A stretch of 49,832 nucleotides of DNA from Trametes villosa (lineage: Eukaryota; Basidiomycota; Agaricomycetes; Polyporales; Polyporaceae), in contig PUDQ02000120.1 in assembly GCA_002964805.2 (NCBI GenBank), forward strand, positions 1 through 49,832. Direction: 5' to 3'. The translations under genes were made by a program, and so were the position numbers. Below, in pieces: positions 1-11,920 of the stretch; the first letter of the stretch is position 1; each line of letters opens with the position of its first letter. The notes under the pieces were generated by a model. The model was not told the origin of the DNA, did no database searches, and saw nothing but the letters and a program-made list of their open reading frames with translations.

Positions 1-1640
1 AGCGTTGCAGACGTTCTCATAGGCATACTATCATCATACACTACAGCGTCCTTTGTACTTCCTCGAGCTGGATGCCGTGAACCACAGATACTCGTCCCAG
101 TGACGTAGTCAAGGATGACCCTGGTGTAGAACCGCACCGACTCCAGCCAGCCTTCTGTACGCATGGCTGCGCCATCAGCAAAAGTGTACGTAGGAACATC
201 AGCGAATCGGGCGGACTTAGTATAGTATACTATACCGGACTATCAGCCCAATCAAGCTTTGTAGTGCTAATCGTATTAGAATGGCCACTGTAACCGAGTG
301 GCCACCAGTGGCAGCCGGCTACCACACGCCGGCGCCTACTGTAGCACTCAATCATATCGGCCGGGGCCCTATCGCTTCCTGGCGTTTCGGGCGGGAGGTT
401 GTAGTGCGCGAGGCCAGGTTGTAGTGTAGTAGTGGCCCCTATGATGTGCACTATAATATCTGGGCTAGCTATCTGCGGTAGGCGGGGCCCGAGGCCTCCA
501 AACTCTTTTATTACACTCAAGATAGTACTGGCCCATAACAAAATAAGTCGGTAGCGCCGACGAGCGGCAAAGCCCGCTACCTACTACACCCATGTAATTA
601 CACATTTATCCATCAAGTGGCTCCCGCGCTCAAGTGTAAACCCGTAAACCTGCACAAGTACTGTGGCAGAGAATGAAAGGTATTTTTGCGGATGCTGATG
701 AAGGAGGATTCTGGGCGAGTAGGTGGGGGAGAGCGAGGACGAACATGCGTAGATATAATATTCCCACGAAAGCACGTGAACGTGCAAAAATGGCGGGAGC
801 GCCGCTAACGATGCAGACCCACAAGACCCACTACCCAAGGTAGCGGGGATATATATGTCGACTACTAGTTTACATGCATCTCATAGCCAGTAGGCTGAAC
901 CTAGTACTAAGGTAGCGGAGTCGAGGGGCCGGCACGTGCGAGAGACTGTAATAAAAGGTGGCTTAGCACTAGGCACACAAACATCAGGGCGAATACCATG
1001 CACAGCTCACCTTTGTCTGCCTAGGGGAGACAATCGCGAAGACACCGTAAGTAGCACTGTGGATGTACAGTATGGAACACGCACTTACCTGGTTAGCGCC
1101 GCCGTCTTGTCTTTGATCACCATGACGTCTGACGCCGTATCGGACTATAAGTCTCCAAACAGGTCAGCAAGAACGCGTGCTGTGAAGGTGTACCACAACA
1201 ACTCATGTTCGGACTGTTAGGACCGTGCAGGCTTTAAGTCCGGAACCGGCCGGAGTTGACAGCTCTGAAGCGTGGGAAAGCGGAGCTCTGAACTCCGAAG
1301 GCGCGGGAAAGCGGACCTGGAGCTTCGGAGGTCGGACTTGAGTAGTATACATCGAAACATACGGATCGCGGGTTTCACATACCGCGTGACATCCAGATCA
1401 TCCATTTAGCAGTCATTAGGCGCAGAATAGCACAGCCACCCGCAGAAAACGCCCGCGCGGCTCGCCCAGCGATATGTAGATCACGTCGCCCCGACCTGTA
1501 AGTCGCCATATTGATTGTAATGAAGCGCAAACAACGGCTGGTGCTACTTGGTTAAATACCTGCCTGTGCTCGCGACCGCATAACGACTTCATACCAGATG
1601 TTCACTACTATAAAACAACTCAGGCCCACCGCCACAATAT
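1..1640. other. No supportable gene
   Basis: I see no convincing coding region in this stretch. Open frames are short, lack splice-linked extensions and occur on both strands. A short GCGGA-rich patch around 1260-1340 resembles the spaced GCGGA motifs of the Ty3-type LTRs found later in the window, but I could not define ends. Confidence 0.5.
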
Positions 1641-1654
1641 GCAAAATAAAATTT

Positions 1655-1732
1655 GTACAGACCAGGCATCGAACCACGGGATGAGAGCTAGTGATGAAGC
1701 ACATTAACCACTACATTATAGTACCGTAAGTG
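1655..1732 (-). other. Degenerate tRNA-like sequence (tRNA relic or SINE head)
   Basis: On the minus strand there is a B-box-like GGTTCGATGCC (plus positions 1665-1675). About 35-45 bases upstream lies GTAGTGGTTAATG, which resembles the D-arm/A-box of Asp- or Glu-type tRNAs. GTAC at both ends could pair as four acceptor-stem pairs. The T-stem pairs at only three of five positions and no clean anticodon arm can be drawn, so this is not a functional tRNA. A tRNA-derived SINE head is equally possible. Confidence 0.25.
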
Positions 1733-1787
1733 AAGTACCTAGCCATTCAGCCATATACCGCTCCTGATGAACTCTGAACCTGGAAGG

Positions 1788-2080
1788 CTGTAAGCCGCAC
1801 AAAGGGAGGTCTTCAGTCTGTGAGAGAACGACTATGATTGCATAGTACTGTACCTGTAAGCCGCACAAAGAGAGGCTACAAGTACTAGTAAGTAACATGT
1901 AAGGGCGCATAGGTCATATGGGACTTACTCTTCAGTCTGTGAGAGAACGACTGAAGAGCAGAGGCCTGCAGAGTCCTCCTTATATACTACTGAGGGAGGA
2001 CGATGAATAAGCATAGAGAAGAGATCATATGACCGTCCAGAGGACGCTGACTGAGCGAGGAGGTACGCTGACTGAGCGAA
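1788..2080. repeat. Cluster of short direct repeats
   Basis: A 17-bp repeat (CTGTAAGCCGCACAAAG) occurs at 1788-1804 and 1854-1870. A 23-bp repeat beginning CTTCAGTCTGTGAGAG occurs at 1811-1833 and 1930-1952. ACGCTGACTGAGCGA occurs at 2044-2058 and 2065-2079. Such internal repetition without coding potential fits a decayed LTR or other non-autonomous element, but no termini or target duplications were found. Confidence 0.5.
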
Positions 2081-2389
2081 GGTAGGACGATGAGTAAGAA
2101 CGAGGCATGTGATGTCCATGGCTGAGTAACACTAAGCTCCAGACAGGTCTAGAATAGTCAGGAGCATCGTAGAACGTACCAGAAGCATAGGTAGGGATGG
2201 CAGGATGCCGAGTATGTACAGAACAAAAGAATGTACGTATATGGTAAGTAGGAAAGTCCATGCCGGCGTATCGTAGACGCACGGCCATTAACACTGCCAC
2301 TCCCGGTCCGGCACAGCCGTAGACACGGAAGTTCAACAGCTCCCCCCCTCCCGGCAACTCAAACAGCTCTCCGCTCTCGGCCTTGCTCA

Positions 2390-5380
2390 ATCACTCATTG
2401 CCACCCCCGCATACTCCACGCAGGTCCCGGTCACTAGATCAACCCCGCGTACGCTTCCCCCGCCTTCACCAACTGACCATCCTCGTTGACTGCTTCCTTT
2501 GTGCGCAGCCCTGCCACCACTATCTGGAACCTCTACCTCGCACGGTCTCCTCTCAGTTTCAATAGCGGCCGCGCCGCACTCACCCCTTGCGCCAACCCGC
2601 GACATCTTGACCGTCGACAAGACCACTCTACGCGCCGCATTGTCTGTGTTACAACGAGGGACCCTGAAACCTCCTGGCACCGGCAGCCCGCCCAATATCC
2701 CCCACGCGCCGACTCGTCAATGTCTGATGAATGCGTCGTTAGTAGGACCAGCACGCACTGCGTACAGTACCGCCAGCACACCCAAGCCTTCCTCTACACG
2801 TCCTTGGTACGCTCTACTAAATGCTATCAATGTGGTCGAAGCGGGGAGTACACAGGTGGGGTGGTGGGATCGCAGAATGGGGTGGGGGCTCCGTCCGCAC
2901 CCAGCTCGTGGCATGCCGGCGCAGCCTGTTTTGATAGCGACACGTTGTCCGTGCAGCATGCGTAGGTGTATACCATTAGTACTACAACGTAGGTAGATCA
3001 ATAGTATTATATCTTGTGCAATTCGTGGCTCCTACGTGCATGCTTGCGTCACACCCAATCACAAGGAAGCCCAAGCACAAGCACCGATCGCGCTCAACAC
3101 TGCAGCAGCTCACGACAGCCTCGTCGTCTCAGCAGGTGTCGGTTTTGCAGTCATTGGCCGCCAGACGGTACCTCGTGCTCAAGCCATCGTTAGCAGGCGC
3201 CGCGGTGCTCGCGTGGGCGTCTCAGTAGCGCGGCCAACTTCTTTTCATCCACCACTACCGACCTCTATCGTACCCTCTCACGCGCTGAACACCCCCTCGC
3301 CATCATTACTCACCATGGGATTCTCTCCCGAGACTCTTCACACCGGCTACGTCGTCATCACCCCGGACATGTGGCATCCCACAACGCCTCCCCTGGTACG
3401 CATCCCGCACACAACTGCATCATACATCACACAACGCTAACGAATCTCCCAGGTCGGACCATCCCATCTCCCAGCCACCATCATCCCGCCAGCCCCAGTC
3501 AATGCCCGGTCCCACCTCCGCCGCGCTATTCGTACGATACTCACCCGCTTGCGCCGCGGCACGGTTGTGGGGGAGGTCGAATCGGGAGATCGTCCTGGGG
3601 AATAAGCGAGGTCAGGCGCGGGGACTCTCGTCCGCACTGAATGGTACGTGCTCAGCACGAATTGTCAGCGTCTGTATAACTCACTTTGCAGGGGCCAGTG
3701 GGAGTCCCTAGTCCGAAGTTGTAGGTCGTGCACTGGTAGACGGACTTGCATGTACTGTACGCCCTACAATGCGAGCAGATTCGCCGTCACCGCCGCGCCC
3801 CCCTTTCCTCGCCCCTCCTGATCGCGCGCGGCTTCCTTTCTGATCGCGCGCGGCTTCCTCTCTGATCGCGCGCGGCTCCCTTTCCAATCGCGCGCAGCTT
3901 CCTTTCATGAGCCAACACCTAGGCACCAGGCTCCGTCAAGGCGCATAACGCCACGACTACTAGCTCCGTTGTCGCCTCCGGTCAGTTATGCACTCATACT
4001 CATTCCGCTAACGCGCGCCCACAACGCACCTGGAGCCTTGCACTCATTACAGTCATTCTGGTCTGTCAATAACACGCGCTGCACCGCGATCGTGTCTGGG
4101 AGCACGAGATTGTCCTAGAAAGAACGGGACGCACGTCAGGCACACGCGCGCGCACCACCAACTACAGCACGTCGTACGTCTAACCCAGCTCCTTGATAGG
4201 TTCGCCATACACCCCCACCATATCCGCATCCCTCTGCTTGACACTGCGCACCCAGTGCAAAGTCTCGCACATTTGGATGGCAATCGACTGCAAGGCCGCA
4301 CCGTGATACACCAGCGCGCACGTCCCGATGACTTAGGCACCGGCCACTGGCGCCTCCCCTGTTTGGTGTTTGTTCCCTATCTGGCAGAACGGCCGCACTA
4401 GCACTTGTAGCGCCTCCCCTTCGTCATCACCTAGGTTCAACCAGGAAGCGTACCCTGCACTGCACCAACAAAAGCAGGCGTACGTAAGATAGGGAACATG
4501 TCACGCACAGCGCGGGACAGGCGTACCGAGTAGGCTACTGTCGTGCACAAATCGCGGGCGCGACTGTCACGGCGCGAGCACTGCGAACCCCCAGTCCATG
4601 TGTTGCGCCGCGCACTTTCACGGCAATCTATTGCATGCGCAGATGCGGGCATGGAGCACTGAGGGGCACCAGGGACCATGATCTGCCACTAGCAAGTATG
4701 CTAGTCAGCGTCACACACACATACCAAAGGACAGACTGCATACCTGATCCACACCGCCAGCTGACTGGCTCAGCCTCCGCTTACCTGCAGAGGACCACTG
4801 CAGGTCCGCCGTCATAACACCGCAAACAGGGCCCTGCCCCACTGTACAATACACCCGCCACATTCCATACGTCTGGGGCCAATGTATCTCGACGCTGTAC
4901 CACGCCCAACCACACACAGACAGGTCTGACGCGACCCCGGTGGCCCTGTAGCGCACTCAATTAGCGTAACCCGCAAGCACTGCGGTGGCGATGTACCATA
5001 ACCAGTGACACCAACTTACTCTTTCACGGCCACGATGCCCTACTGTATCCTCCTACAAGACTCCGAAGTCATGTCTTACCACACCTGTAAGTCATCCTTC
5101 ATGCTGTCGTTCTCATTGGCCAAACTGGTGCCAACATCTCGGCCCACCATCATCCCTGGCTCGCGTTTATTGCCGTCATTGTATGTACTATGCATGCTTA
5201 TGACTCGAAACCTTACAACACGAGGCTGCGAGCTGGAGGAGCTCTCGACGAACTCCAGGGACGGTGAGCGTGGGCGCGGCGCAGCTTTGACTGCCGCGCG
5301 AGCTAAGGCTGGACAATGGGTCCGGGTCAAGCCCGGGTTGACCTGGGAAAACCTGGACCTGGATCCGTGCAGAGCCGGAT
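2390..5380. other. GC-rich stretch without a supportable gene
   Basis: Several overlapping open frames of 60-187 codons occur on both strands. None shows a recognisable motif, a consistent splice-linked extension, or a bias toward one frame. They look like chance frames in GC-rich DNA. Only the tandem repeat at 3819-3906 stands out. Confidence 0.45.
3819..3906. repeat. Tandem repeat, 4 x 22 bp
   Basis: Four head-to-tail 22-bp units with few changes: two begin TGATCGCGCGCGGCTTCC, the third TGATCGCGCGCGGCTCCC and the fourth CAATCGCGCGCAGCTTCC. They are GC-rich and carry no coding signal. Confidence 0.9.
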
Positions 5381-5382
5381 CC

Positions 5383-5475
5383 GCGGATCCAGGTTTCAGC
5401 AGATCCGCGGATCCAGGTTTCAGCAGATCCGCGTATCCAGGTCTCAGCGGATCCAGGTCTCAGCGGATCCGGGTC
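5383..5475. repeat. Tandem repeat, 3 x 24 bp plus a partial unit (GGATCC-rich)
   Basis: The unit starts GCGGATCCAGGTTTCAG. The first two copies are identical and the third has two or three changes; a shortened unit follows. The core GGATCCGCGGATCCAGGT also appears once at about 12,460, on the other side of the Copia element, so the motif is dispersed locally. Confidence 0.85.
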
Positions 5476-5803
5476 TGGCACGGATCTGGGTTAGGGTTTC
5501 AGAGTGCCAGTGACCCGGGACGGATCTCTCCCCACTCCTTCACTGGTTGCTCTCCTACACAAGTATAGCTCTGCAGACCTCCTTATACACCCTGTCTGTC
5601 CCTCTTATAGCTACTGCTTCATCATACTATCTTCTGGGTAGGCTGCAGGTGCAAAATATGTCTCAAAAACCCGAACTAAGCTCACCTCTGCCGCAGTAAT
5701 TGGGGGATCGTCGCACCAGTTCTCAATGGATCCTAACGCAACCAGATGCGTCTGGTAGAGGTGGCCCAGGGCTATCCAGATCATCTTGGTACGTCTCGAG
5801 ATC

Positions 5804-6097
5804 TGTTGGAATGCACTGAGCAATGGACAAGCACCGTAGATAAGATATATACCATATCAGGACTTGTTAGATAATCCGAGCACAGCCACCAGCCAGCACA
5901 TACCGCGCTGGCCTTCTCTCTTTCCTTTCCTCAGTTGTTCCTCTTACAGACGGCTGAGGTATGTCTTTCATTTGTCTACTGTACCTTTCAGATAGCTCAC
6001 ACATGTATGTAGCGCGTCTCCTTTACAGGTACAGATAATAGATCTCAGTCGTTCCTCTTACAGACGGCTGAGCGCGTCTCCCTTACAGATTCCGACA
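5804..6097 (+). repeat. Copia 5' LTR
   Basis: A 294-bp TG...CA terminal repeat. It contains internal repeats of the type GTTCCTCTTACAGACGGCTGAG (at about 5937 and 6051) and GCGTCTCCCTTACAG. It differs from the 3' LTR only at 5915 (T vs C), 6014 (G vs A) and 6022 (T vs C), all transitions. Confidence 0.97.
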
Positions 6098-6116
6098 GGT
6101 TATGAGCCCTGCGCTC
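6098..6116 (+). other. Primer binding site (initiator-Met half-tRNA type)
   Basis: Directly after the 5' LTR is GGTTATGAGCCCTGCGCTC. Its complement contains GGGCTCATAACC, the anticodon stem-loop of initiator tRNA-Met, and continues toward the D-arm. Priming from a cleaved internal end of initiator tRNA-Met (half-tRNA priming) is known for Drosophila copia and yeast Ty5. A 3'-CCA-end primer would instead give a TGG-starting site, which is absent here. Confidence 0.75.
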
Positions 6117-6422
6117 TAGATCCAGAGAGCCCCGAATCTATCAAGACGCCCAGCCTTCCTGCAAGACCAGGAAGACGTCCACTCCTTCCCAATCCACACC
6201 TGCTGGGGTTATCTCCTCAGTAGGCGCTCCCCCCTTCCCATTCCTTTCCATCCCACACCCTATCCGCTTTGGTCTATACCACTGCGAAGACCTCCGCTGA
6301 CGCTTGTGATATAATCACTGAGCGCGCGGTTCCTCTCCTTTGCCCACTCCTCAGTGGCCACCGGTGCACTTCTGCATTGGGTAGTGCAGCACGTCGCACT
6401 ACCTAATTAGGAAACACCCACT

Positions 6423-6500
6423 AGCGCCTGCCCAGCGCCTCAGCCACCAGCGCCTGCCCAGCGCCACAGCCACCAGCGCCTGCCCTGCACCACAGCCACC
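6423..6500 (+). repeat. Tandem repeat in the Copia leader, 3 x 26 bp
   Basis: Three 26-bp units of the form AGCGCCTGCCCAGCGCC..CAGCCACC lie between the LTR and the gag start, and a degenerate fourth unit reaches about 6528. Leader tandem repeats are common in LTR elements and add no coding sequence. Confidence 0.85.
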
Positions 6501-9500
6501 GGCATCTGCCCAGCGCCTGTCCAGTGCCTAGGCCACAGCCATGGGTGACGACACCACCCTGGTGCTCACTGGCGCCGACAACTACCAGATGTGGAAAATC
6601 TGCGTCTTGGCTAAGTTGCGCGCTGTGGGGGCGGGCCGTATCGTTGCCGGGGAGGAGGTCCGCCCTCCTCAGACTACTACAGTCTATCCCCCGACGTACG
6701 GCCCCAACGCCACGGACTCCTGGGACATCCGGGCTGAGAAGGCGCACGGCATCCTCGTCGAGCACATCTCGGACGCCATCGCCCTCAAGTTCGCCGACTG
6801 CGCGACCGCGCGTGACCTCTTCCAGGCCATCACGAAGGAGTACGAGCAGACCAACACCACGGTCCTCTCCTTCTACACCTGGATGAACCTGGTCAATGCG
6901 CGCTGAGACGGGACGAGCAGCATCGACGACCACATCAGTCGTCTACTCTCTGACCACCGCAAGCTCGCTGGCTTGAAGAAGCCGATGGACGACGAGTTTC
7001 TCGCCTACGCGCTCCTCAACTCGCTCCCCTCGGACACGCGATGGGACACCTTCCGCACCACCATCCTCAGCGCCATCCCGCTCGGCCAGTCACTGTCCTT
7101 CAGTGATGTCGACGCCCGCATCCATGCAGAGGTCACCCGCACTGCCTCCTCCGCGCCCGAGTCTGCCCTCAAGGCCTCCGGTTCCACACCGAAGCCGAGC
7201 GGCAAGAAGCACTGCTCACACCACGGCTTCAACAACTCGCACGCCACGGACGAGTGCCGCGTGCTGAAGTCCAAGCAGGGCAACGCAGACGGGAAGCGCA
7301 AGAAGAAGAAGAAGCGGGCGGATGCACATAAGGTGGTGGAGGACTCAGACTCGGACTCGGCCAGCGTAGACTCAGATACCAGCGCTCAGGCGCATCATGT
7401 ACATATCTCGAAGTCTCTCCGCAAGCGCATTCAGGCCTACCTCGCGTCCGACACCAACCGCAAGTCCATCCCCATCCTTGTTGACTCTGGTGCCTCCGCA
7501 CACATGGTGCCGGAACGCAGTTGGTTCGTCCCTGGCAGCTACGAGTCGTTCGCCACACCTCGTCGGGTCAGCTTTGGCGACAACTCGAACGTGCACGCGG
7601 TTGGAAAGGGGTCCATCACGCTCCTCAGCAAGGTGGACGGCAAGGAGTACGAAACCATCCTCTCAAATGTCCTCCTCATCCCCTCGTTCGCGGTTGCCCT
7701 CGTCTCAGTCCAGCGACTCTGCGCTCGCGGACTCAACGTACTCTTCGTGGAGCACGGCGGCCGGGTACGTCTGAGCAATGGCACGCGCATCATGCATGCA
7801 ACCCCCAAGCGTGGGCTTTACCACCTCGAGGTCGATCCGCTCCCTCGCAAGGACCAAGCCATGCTCGCTGTGGACATCAATGTCCTCCATCGCCGCTTCG
7901 CGCACATCTCCATGGACCGCCTCAAACATATGGTCTCCAAGCGGCAGCTCAAGGGCATCGACACCCTCACGGGCGAGCCCCAGTTCTGCGAGCCGTGCGC
8001 CATGGGGAAGATGCACAAGCTTCCGTTTAAGCCCCGCACCGGAAACCGCGCGACCCGGCCACTCCAGTACATACACTCGGATGTCGGCGGCATGGTTGAC
8101 GCCTCACGCCAAGGCTTCCGCTACTGGATCACCTTCCTCGACGAGTACAACCGGTTTCTGTGGGTCCTCTTCATGAAGCACAAGAGTGAAGCTCAGGACA
8201 CCTACAACCGGTGGAAAGCGGACGTCCAGGCAGCCCTCCGGGAAGAAGTGGGAGACATTGCTCTCTCTCCCAACTTCGTCCAGTTCCTTCGCACGGACAA
8301 CGGCGGCGAGTACACGAGCAAGGCATTCGAGGCGCAACTGCGCAAGGAGGGTGTCCTTCACGGGACCACGGCAGCCGACACTCCAGAGCAGAACGGTATG
8401 GCAGAGCGCGTCAACCAGACCCTCGTCAATCTCACCGTCGCCATGCTCATTGAGTCCCGCCTGCCCAAGTCCTTCTGGGCCGACGCGATGCAAACTGCCG
8501 CGTACGTCATCTGCCGCAGCCCCGCCAAGGGTCTCAAGGGCAGAACCCCATACCAGGCCCTCCTCGGCGAGCAGCGCAAGATCGACCCCACGTTCTTCCA
8601 TCCATTCGGTTGCCCGGCCTATGCGCTCATCCCCAAAGACAAGCGGAAGGGCAAATTTGCGCCAAAGGGGAGGAAGTGCATCTTCCTTGGGTACGAGTAC
8701 GGGAAGCAAGTGTACAAGCTCATGGACGTCACCACACGTCAGGTGTTCTCCAGCCGACATGTCCAGTTCAACGAGAACGGCAGCCCCCCTGCTGAATTCC
8801 TCAATGAACTCGGCCCTGAGCCAGCTGGGAACAACAAGTACGATGACATCCTCCGTCCTCGCCGGCCCGCTCCAGTACGATATGACGAACCAGTCTTCGT
8901 CGGGCCAGTGGGAGCTCCAGTGCCTCCCCCAGACGCTGCAGAGCCAGTGGGAGCACCTCCCCCACCCGCTGCGGGGCCAGTGGGAGCTCCACCTCCCCCT
9001 CCTCGTGATGGCACGCCGTCGCGCATCCCGCGCCGTGTCTCGCAAGTCGTGCAGCCTCCTCAGGCACCGGCTCCACCTCCTCCTGCTCAACCCTCTCCGG
9101 TTAGGACACCGCAGCCAGCACGGCTCCAGCAGCGGCGTGTCTCTGCACCTCCTCAGGCACCTGCCCCAGTCCGGCGATCCGGGAGAGAGCGGCACGTAGC
9201 GAACAGGAACCGCGAGTACGAGTGCACCCTCCAGGAGGAAGAGCAGCGACGTCAACAATGACGTGCGCAGGTCCCTCCAGCGCAGGCACCAGCAGCACCT
9301 CCTCCTCCAGCACCGCCTAGCCCTGAGCTCCAGCCGCTACCGCAGAATGCACCTCCGGAACACATCCCGGACATCGAGCTTCCAGATCTCCCAGAGATGG
9401 ATGCCGATGAGGTCTTCTTTGCCGGTATCTCGAGCACGGGCCCCAGGAACCACGAACTCCCCTCCATGCTGAGGGAAGCGTTCAGCACTCCTGAAGGCGA

Positions 9501-10860
9501 ACACTGGCGGGCTGCTCTCGAGGAGGAGCTCCAGAACCTGCGGGACAACTGCGTCTACGAGACAGTGCCCATTCCATCGGGTGTACGGCCCATCACGTCC
9601 AAACCCGTCCTCCGCATTAAGTTCGACAAGAACGGCGGGATCGAGCGGTTCAAGATCCGTATCGTGGCTCGAAGATTCACTCAGAAGGCCGGCATCGACT
9701 ATTAGGACGTCTTTGCCCCTGTCGCCAACCTTGAGTCCGTGCGCATCATCCTTGCCCTTGCCGTGCGGTACGACCTCAAACTGGACCAGATGGATGTCTC
9801 AGCCGCCTACCTCAACGGCGAGCTCGAAGAGGAGCTGTACCTCATGCCCTCAGAGGGTGTGGCCATTGAACCCGGTCACTGCTGGCGTCTCAAGCGGTCC
9901 CTCTACGGTCTCAAGCAGGCTGGCCGCACGTGGAACAAGACCTTGGACCGGAAGCTCACCGGACTTGGTTTCACCCGCCTCGACTCTGAGACGTGCCTCT
10001 ACGTCTTCCACAACAACCAGGGCCAGCTCTGCTTCCTCGTTGTCTACGTCGACGACCTGCTGCTCGCTGCCACCTCTCGTGCCTTCATGGACGAGGTGAA
10101 GCGCAAGCTCACTGCGCAGTTCAAGATGCGAGACCTCGGAGCAGCCTCCTACATTCTTGGCATCGCCATCCGACGTGACTGTCCAGCGCGCGCCGTCTAC
10201 CTCTCCCAGCGGCAGTACATCGACACCATCCTCGATCGGTACGGGATGAAGGACTGCAAGCCTCAGTACACACCCATGGCTACCAGTGTCAAGCCTTCTG
10301 CTGACGACCCCGAGGACAACACCACTCGCCATTCCATCGAGATCGAAGGTCGCTCAGTGTCCTACGCTAGCGTCATTGGGTCTATGATGTACGCGATGAT
10401 GGGCACTCGGCCTGACATTGCGTATCTGGTAGGAGTCCTCGGCCGGTACTCAGCCAACCCCAAGCGGTGTCACTGGGAGATGGCAAAGCGTGGTCTGCGG
10501 TACCTCAAGGCGACCCGTGACATGGAGTTGCGCTTTGACGGCTCTGATGTTGCCGGAGACATGGACTTCCACGGCTACTCGGACGCTGACTGGTCTGGCG
10601 ATCGTGACACCTCCCGGTCCACCTCCGGCTTTGTCTTCATCAGCAACCGAGGTGCCATTGGGTGGTCAAGCAAGCGTCAGTCTTTGGTTGCCCTCTCCTC
10701 CACGGAGTCCGAGTACATCGGCCTCAGCAACGCTGGCCAACACCTCGCTTGGTTGCGCACGTTCTTTGCCGAGATTGGCCACCCACCGGGTGAATCCTCC
10801 ATTCTTGCGTGCGACAACATGGCGGCCATCATCCTGAGCAAGGACCCGCAGTACCGCGCT

Positions 10861-11433
10861 TAGGCAATGGCAAGGGTATGGGTAACCCTCATACCCATGC
10901 AAGGATTCACCCATGGGTTATGGGTACAGATGACATTTTTGGTCACCCTTACACAATCCTTACCCATTGGCATGGGTACCCTTACCCTTGTCTGGATTTT
11001 TAAGGACTGCTTATTTGGTGCACATCTTAAATAAGTATCTTCAGGGAGCATAGGAGGGGCCCCCTGACAACCATTTCTTATACAATCTTCCCCCTTCCCT
11101 TCAAACTGGGACATGGCTGGTGTTCACTACTATCTAGAAGCCATTCTTGGCTTCGTTATAGAGGCTACTAATAGCAGTAGTAGCATTGGTATATGAGATT
11201 TCATAACACTATGTGTCTAGTATGTGAGTAAATAGTGTGCAATATCATGTGCAGTCCTTCAACCCATGAATATAAGGATTACCCTTGAAATGGGTAGAGT
11301 ACCCTTGGGTATTTGACCCATGGGCTGGGTAACCCTAACCCTAGAGACCCGTGGATTGGTGGGTATGGGTAAACAAGGGTAAGGGTAAGGGTGGACTCAA
11401 AAGTACCCAAGGATATACCCACGCCATTGCCTA
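10861..11433. mobile_element. hAT-like MITE inserted in Copia RNase H
   Basis: The 573-bp insert is bounded by the 8-bp direct repeat ACCGCGCT (10853-10860 and 11434-11441). Its ends are inverted: TAGGCAATGGC is perfect at both ends, then 2 mismatches, then GGGTAT. An 8-bp duplication with short inverted ends starting TA is typical of hAT-superfamily elements. No transposase frame is present, so it is non-autonomous. The interior is full of GGGTA/TACCC motifs, denser toward the ends, which may be subterminal transposase-binding repeats. Excision of the element plus one duplication copy restores the Copia frame exactly. Confidence 0.88.
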
Positions 11434-11617
11434 ACCGCGCTCGCACCATGCACATTCAGCGCAAGTACCATTTCGTGCGCGATGACTTGGTCGCGAAGGG
11501 TCAGGCGGAGGTTCGCTGGGTTCGGACGGATGACATGGTGGCGGACATTCTTACCAAGGCTCTCCCGCATGAGAAGCACTGGAAGTTCGTCCGTGCTATG
11601 GGTCTTAGGCTGCGCTC

Positions 11618-11626
11618 GAGTGGGAG
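11618..11626 (+). other. Polypurine tract of Copia
   Basis: GAGTGGGAG immediately precedes the 3' LTR. This is the expected place for the plus-strand primer of reverse transcription. Confidence 0.55.
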
Positions 11627-11920
11627 TGTTGGAATGCACTGAGCAATGGACAAGCACCGTAGATAAGATATATACCATATCAGGACTTGTTAGATAATCC
11701 GAGCACAGCCACCAGCCAGCACATACCGCGCTGGCCTCCTCTCTTTCCTTTCCTCAGTTGTTCCTCTTACAGACGGCTGAGGTATGTCTTTCATTTGTCT
11801 ACTGTACCTTTCAGATAGCTCACACATGTATGTAGCACGTCTCCCTTACAGGTACAGATAATAGATCTCAGTCGTTCCTCTTACAGACGGCTGAGCGCGT
11901 CTCCCTTACAGATTCCGACA
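11627..11920 (+). repeat. Copia 3' LTR
   Basis: A 294-bp copy of the 5' LTR with three transitions. The gag-pol stop codon falls 16 bases inside it. Confidence 0.97.

Larger units (their letters stand above)
6541..11642 (+). pseudogene. gag-pol: Copia gag-pol polyprotein, broken by three stops and a MITE
   Basis: One frame starts at ATG 6541 and would make the whole polyprotein. Domains in order: a Gag region; a zinc-knuckle-like C-x2-H-x5-H-x4-C near 7210; aspartic protease motif DSGAS near 7482; an H/C-rich pre-integrase motif (HRRFAH...CEPC); integrase with D at about 8080, D at about 8296 and E at about 8404 (D-x35-E spacing); reverse transcriptase with YVDD at 10045-10056; and RNase H (SDADWSGD near 10580). 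In-frame stops are TGA 6904, TGA 9259 and TAG 9703, and the frame resumes unchanged after each. A 573-bp insertion at 10861 separates the last 68 codons. The final codons and stop lie inside the 3' LTR. Catalytic residues are otherwise present. Confidence 0.95.
5804..11920 (+). mobile_element. Ty1/copia LTR retrotransposon, nearly full length
   Basis: The element starts TGTTGGAATG and ends ATTCCGACA, with 294-bp direct LTRs at both ends and a 5-bp target duplication AGATC at 5799-5803 and 11921-11925. In order it carries the 5' LTR, a primer binding site, a repeat-rich leader, one gag-protease-integrase-RT-RNase H frame, a short purine tract and the 3' LTR. Integrase lying before reverse transcriptase defines the Copia order. 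The LTRs differ at 3 of 294 positions, so the insertion is young. It is now defective because of three in-frame stops and an inserted MITE. It could still be mobilised in trans, since LTRs, primer site and purine tract are intact. Confidence 0.96.

Noticed and set aside
1655..1732. A functional tRNA gene.
   Set aside because: The T-stem has two mismatches and no anticodon arm can be formed.
2390..3000. Three overlapping frames of 100-165 codons as a possible gene.
   Set aside because: They overlap in different frames and strands without domain signal or splice support.
8104..9258. Long antisense frame (384 codons) opposite Copia integrase.
   Set aside because: It is the mirror of a GC-rich, codon-biased real frame that has integrase motifs; the antisense protein has none.
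11280..11400. Telomere-like repeats (CCCTAACCCTA, GGGTAAGGGTAAGGG).
   Set aside because: Only two exact CCCTAA units, embedded in the MITE and mixed with GGGTA variants. This is not an interstitial telomere of meaningful length.
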